From: CAZKTF01 sp964555565
Lineage (GTDB): Bacteria > Planctomycetota > JAJSAM01 > JAKLKS01
Direction of reading: 5' to 3'
Assembly (NCBI GenBank): GCA_964555565.1
Contig: CAZKTF010000201.1
Span: forward strand, 1 to 6,851
Length of the DNA stretch: 6,851 nt
Part shown: positions 4,875 to 6,851 of the stretch, in pieces
How the letters are laid out: each line of letters starts with the position of its first letter
How positions within the stretch are numbered: the first letter of the stretch is position 1
Position numbers and translations under genes: made by a program
The notes under the pieces: model-generated
Told to the model about the DNA's origin: nothing
Databases searched by the model: none
The model's input: only the letters and a program-made list of their open reading frames with translations

Positions 4875-6851
4875 ATGCCCTTCGAGTTCCTGGAGTCGGA
4901 GCAGTTCGCCTGCGGGCGCTCCGCGGGCGGGCGCGCGGCCTCCACGGCCCCCGCGGCGCGCGACCACCGCCCCTTCGCCTTCCCCGGCACGGAGGCGCGG
5001 TGGGCGCGGGACCGCCAGGCAGACGTCCGGCACGTCCGGCTCGAGATCGCCCTCGACTTCGAGAGGCGCCGCATCGCGGGGACCGTGACCCACACCTTCG
5101 TGCCGATCCTGGACGGCCTCTCCTCCCTGGAGTTCGACGCCGTGGACCTGCGTGTGGCGCAGGTCCGGATCGCGGGCGGGCGGCGGCTCCGCTTCGAGGT
5201 CGCCGACGACAAGCTCCGCGTCCGGTTCCCGCGGCCCCTCCCCGCGGGGCGCGCGGTCTCCGTCTCCATCCGCTACGCGGGGAGTCCGCAGCGCGGCCTC
5301 TACTTCTGCGGCCCCGACGAGCACTACCCGGGCCGGCGCACGGAGGCCTGGACCCAGGGCCAGGACGAGGACGCGCGGTACTGGTTCCCCTGCTACGACT
5401 ACCCGAACCAGAAGGCCACCACCGAGGTGCTGGCCACGGTGCCGGCGCGGATGATGGCTCTGAGCAACGGGGCCCTGGTGCGGCGCCGGGTGGACCGCGG
5501 CCGCGGGACGGCGACCTGGCACTGGCGCCAGTCGATCCCGCACGTCGCCTACCTCGTGACGCTCGTGGCCGGGGAGTACGAGACCGCCCTCGAGGCGCGG
5601 TGGCGCCGCGTCCCGATCCGCGTCTACGCCCCCCCGGGCCGGGCGGCCGACGCGCGCCGCTCCTGCGGGAAGACGCGGCGGATGATGGCCTTCTTCTCCC
5701 GCGTCACGGGGGTCCCCTACCCCTACGAGAAGTACGACCAGGTGTTCGTCCAGGACTTCATCTTCGGCGGGATGGAGAACACGACCGCCACGACGCTCAC
5801 GGACACGGCCCTCCTGGACCGGCGGGCCGCGCGGGACAACTCCTCCGACGGCCTCGTGGCCCACGAGCTCGCGCACCAGTGGTGGGGGGACCTGGTCACC
5901 TGCCGCGACTGGTCGCACGGATGGCTGAACGAGGGCTTCGCCACCTTCTTCGAGGCGCTGTGGAAGGAGCACGACCTCGGGGTGGACGAGTACCGCTACT
6001 ACCTGCTCCAGATGCGGGACTCCTACCTCGGGGAGGACGGCGGGCGGTACCGGCGGCCCATCGTCTGCCGCACATACCGCGACCCGGTGGAGGTCTTCGA
6101 CCGGCACCTCTACGAGAAGGGGGCGCTGGTCCTCCACATGCTCCGCTGCGTGCTCGGGGACGACCTCTTCTGGAGGTCGCTCCGTCGCTACCTCCGGACC
6201 CACGCGCGGGGGAACGTGGAGACCGACGACCTCCGGCGGGCGGTGGAGGCGGAGACGGGCCGCAACCTGGAGCCCTTCTTCGACCAGTGGCTCTACCGCG
6301 CCGGGCACCCGGAGCTGAAGGCCTCCTTCTCCTGGGACGAGAAGACCCGCACGGCGACGGTCACCGTGAACCAGGCCCAGGACACGTCCGCGGACGGGAC
6401 GCCGCTGTTCCGGACGCCGCTCGCGCTCTCCTTCGCGACGGGGGGCGGGCGGGAGGTCGTGCGGCGGGTCGAGCTCTCCGGCAAGGACCACTCCTGGCAC
6501 GTCCCGCTCCCGCGGCGGCCGCGCTTCGTGCGGCTGGACCCCGGGTGGACCGTCCTCAAGACCCTCGAGTTCTCGCCCCCGCGGGACATGCTCGTGGCGC
6601 AGCTCGCGGAGGACGAGGACGTGACCGGCCGCTGCCACGCGGCCGCGGCGCTCGGGAAGGACGGGTCGCCCGCGGCGGTGGCGGCGCTCCGCCGCTCGCT
6701 CGCCTCGCGGGCCTTCTGGGGGGTCCGTGCGGACGCGGCGAAGGCGCTCGGCCGGGCGCGCAGCGCGCCGGCCCGGGACGCGCTCCTCGGCCGGCTTGGC
6801 GAGGCCCACCCGAAGGTCCCGCGCCTCGTGGTATCTCAGGCTCCTGAGGAG
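4875..6851 (+). CDS. M1 family zinc aminopeptidase with HEAT-like C-terminus, 3' end outside the window
   Basis: 659 residues are visible and the frame is still open at the right edge. M1 enzymes remove N-terminal amino acids from peptides using one zinc. Residues 50-235 are the N-terminal beta domain. The catalytic domain has the exopeptidase motif as GGMEN (298-302, Glu301 for the substrate amine) and the zinc site HELAH (330-334), with Glu353 as third ligand (HExxH-x18-E, within WLNEGFATF). Tyr413 in HLYEKGALVLHML is the usual transition-state tyrosine. GHPEL (477-481) opens a beta-rich domain. From about 572 the sequence becomes short alpha-helical repeats (AAAALGKDGSPAAVAALRRSL, then ADAAKALGRARS), which resemble HEAT repeats. 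No signal peptide is seen, so a cytoplasmic enzyme is likely. The first 45 residues are a variable, Ala/Arg-rich leader. All catalytic residues are intact. Confidence 0.93.
   Translation, partial: MPFEFLESEQFACGRSAGGRAASTAPAARDHRPFAFPGTEARWARDRQADVRHVRLEIALDFERRRIAGTVTHTFVPILDGLSSLEFDAVDLRVAQVRIAGGRRLRFEVADDKLRVRFPRPLPAGRAVSVSIRYAGSPQRGLYFCGPDEHYPGRRTEAWTQGQDEDARYWFPCYDYPNQKATTEVLATVPARMMALSNGALVRRRVDRGRGTATWHWRQSIPHVAYLVTLVAGEYETALEARWRRVPIRVYAPPGRAADARRSCGKTRRMMAFFSRVTGVPYPYEKYDQVFVQDFIFGGMENTTATTLTDTALLDRRAARDNSSDGLVAHELAHQWWGDLVTCRDWSHGWLNEGFATFFEALWKEHDLGVDEYRYYLLQMRDSYLGEDGGRYRRPIVCRTYRDPVEVFDRHLYEKGALVLHMLRCVLGDDLFWRSLRRYLRTHARGNVETDDLRRAVEAETGRNLEPFFDQWLYRAGHPELKASFSWDEKTRTATVTVNQAQDTSADGTPLFRTPLALSFATGGGREVVRRVELSGKDHSWHVPLPRRPRFVRLDPGWTVLKTLEFSPPRDMLVAQLAEDEDVTGRCHAAAALGKDGSPAAVAALRRSLASRAFWGVRADAAKALGRARSAPARDALLGRLGEAHPKVPRLVVSQAPEE

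Noticed and set aside
3156..6809. A 1217-codon minus-strand open frame
   Set aside because: Only 4088 down to 3156 matches a protein family (the dehydrogenase). The rest runs antisense to the thioesterase and aminopeptidase genes and is open only because stop codons are rare at this GC content.
4301..6847. An 848-codon plus-strand open frame
   Set aside because: It is the wrong frame of the thioesterase and aminopeptidase genes. The frame starting at 4875 carries the intact GGMEN, HELAH and Glu zinc-site motifs.

Overview
This window is very GC-rich bacterial DNA. Stop codons are so rare that long open frames run antisense through every real gene. The gene content is ordinary bacterial metabolism plus one secreted protein. 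The GC content, the secreted CAP protein with a long alanine-rich helical N-terminus, and the M1 aminopeptidase with HEAT repeats would fit a soil or sediment lineage such as Planctomycetota, Myxococcota, Acidobacteriota or Methylomirabilota. Nothing here decides between them.

Layout. (1) Positions 2-403, plus strand: the 3' part of a small Rieske-like protein whose Cys/His cluster ligands are replaced by two CxxC pairs. (2) Positions 404-609: a gap between convergent genes packed with palindromes. It holds four copies of a 13-bp core (GGGGTCWGACCCC) and copies of a second palindrome (GCGTTTGCAAACGC). (3) Positions 4088 down to 610, minus strand: a tight three-gene operon. In order of transcription it encodes a 3-hydroxyacyl-CoA dehydrogenase, an amidohydrolase-2 family metal hydrolase and a secreted CAP-domain protein. 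The gaps are 9 bp and then a 1-bp stop/start overlap. (4) Positions 4089-4181: a 93-bp divergent promoter region with a strong GC inverted repeat. (5) Positions 4182-4676, plus strand: a hotdog-fold acyl-CoA thioesterase with a GTG start that looks leaderless. (6) Positions 4677-4874: a gap with two more copies of the 13-bp core, followed by the leader of the next gene. (7) Positions 4875-6851, plus strand: an M1 zinc aminopeptidase that runs off the right edge, with a HEAT-like C-terminus.

How the genes may work together. The dehydrogenase and the divergent thioesterase both act on acyl-CoA compounds and may share a regulatory region, which suggests a fatty-acid, dicarboxylate or aromatic acyl-CoA pathway. 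The amidohydrolase could handle a ring-opened or carboxylated intermediate of it. The CAP protein is coupled translationally to the amidohydrolase but has no obvious metabolic link.

The most notable feature is the repeat system. The 13-bp cores fall into three pairs, each exactly 54 bp from core to core, giving 67-bp modules (427-493, 522-588, 4681-4747). In each module the two cores and their inner flanks are inverted repeats able to form one long stem-loop. A module lies just beyond the stop codon of every transcription unit whose 3' end is visible. This resembles a REP/BIME-type family, but no transposase is present and the family cannot be identified from this window alone.
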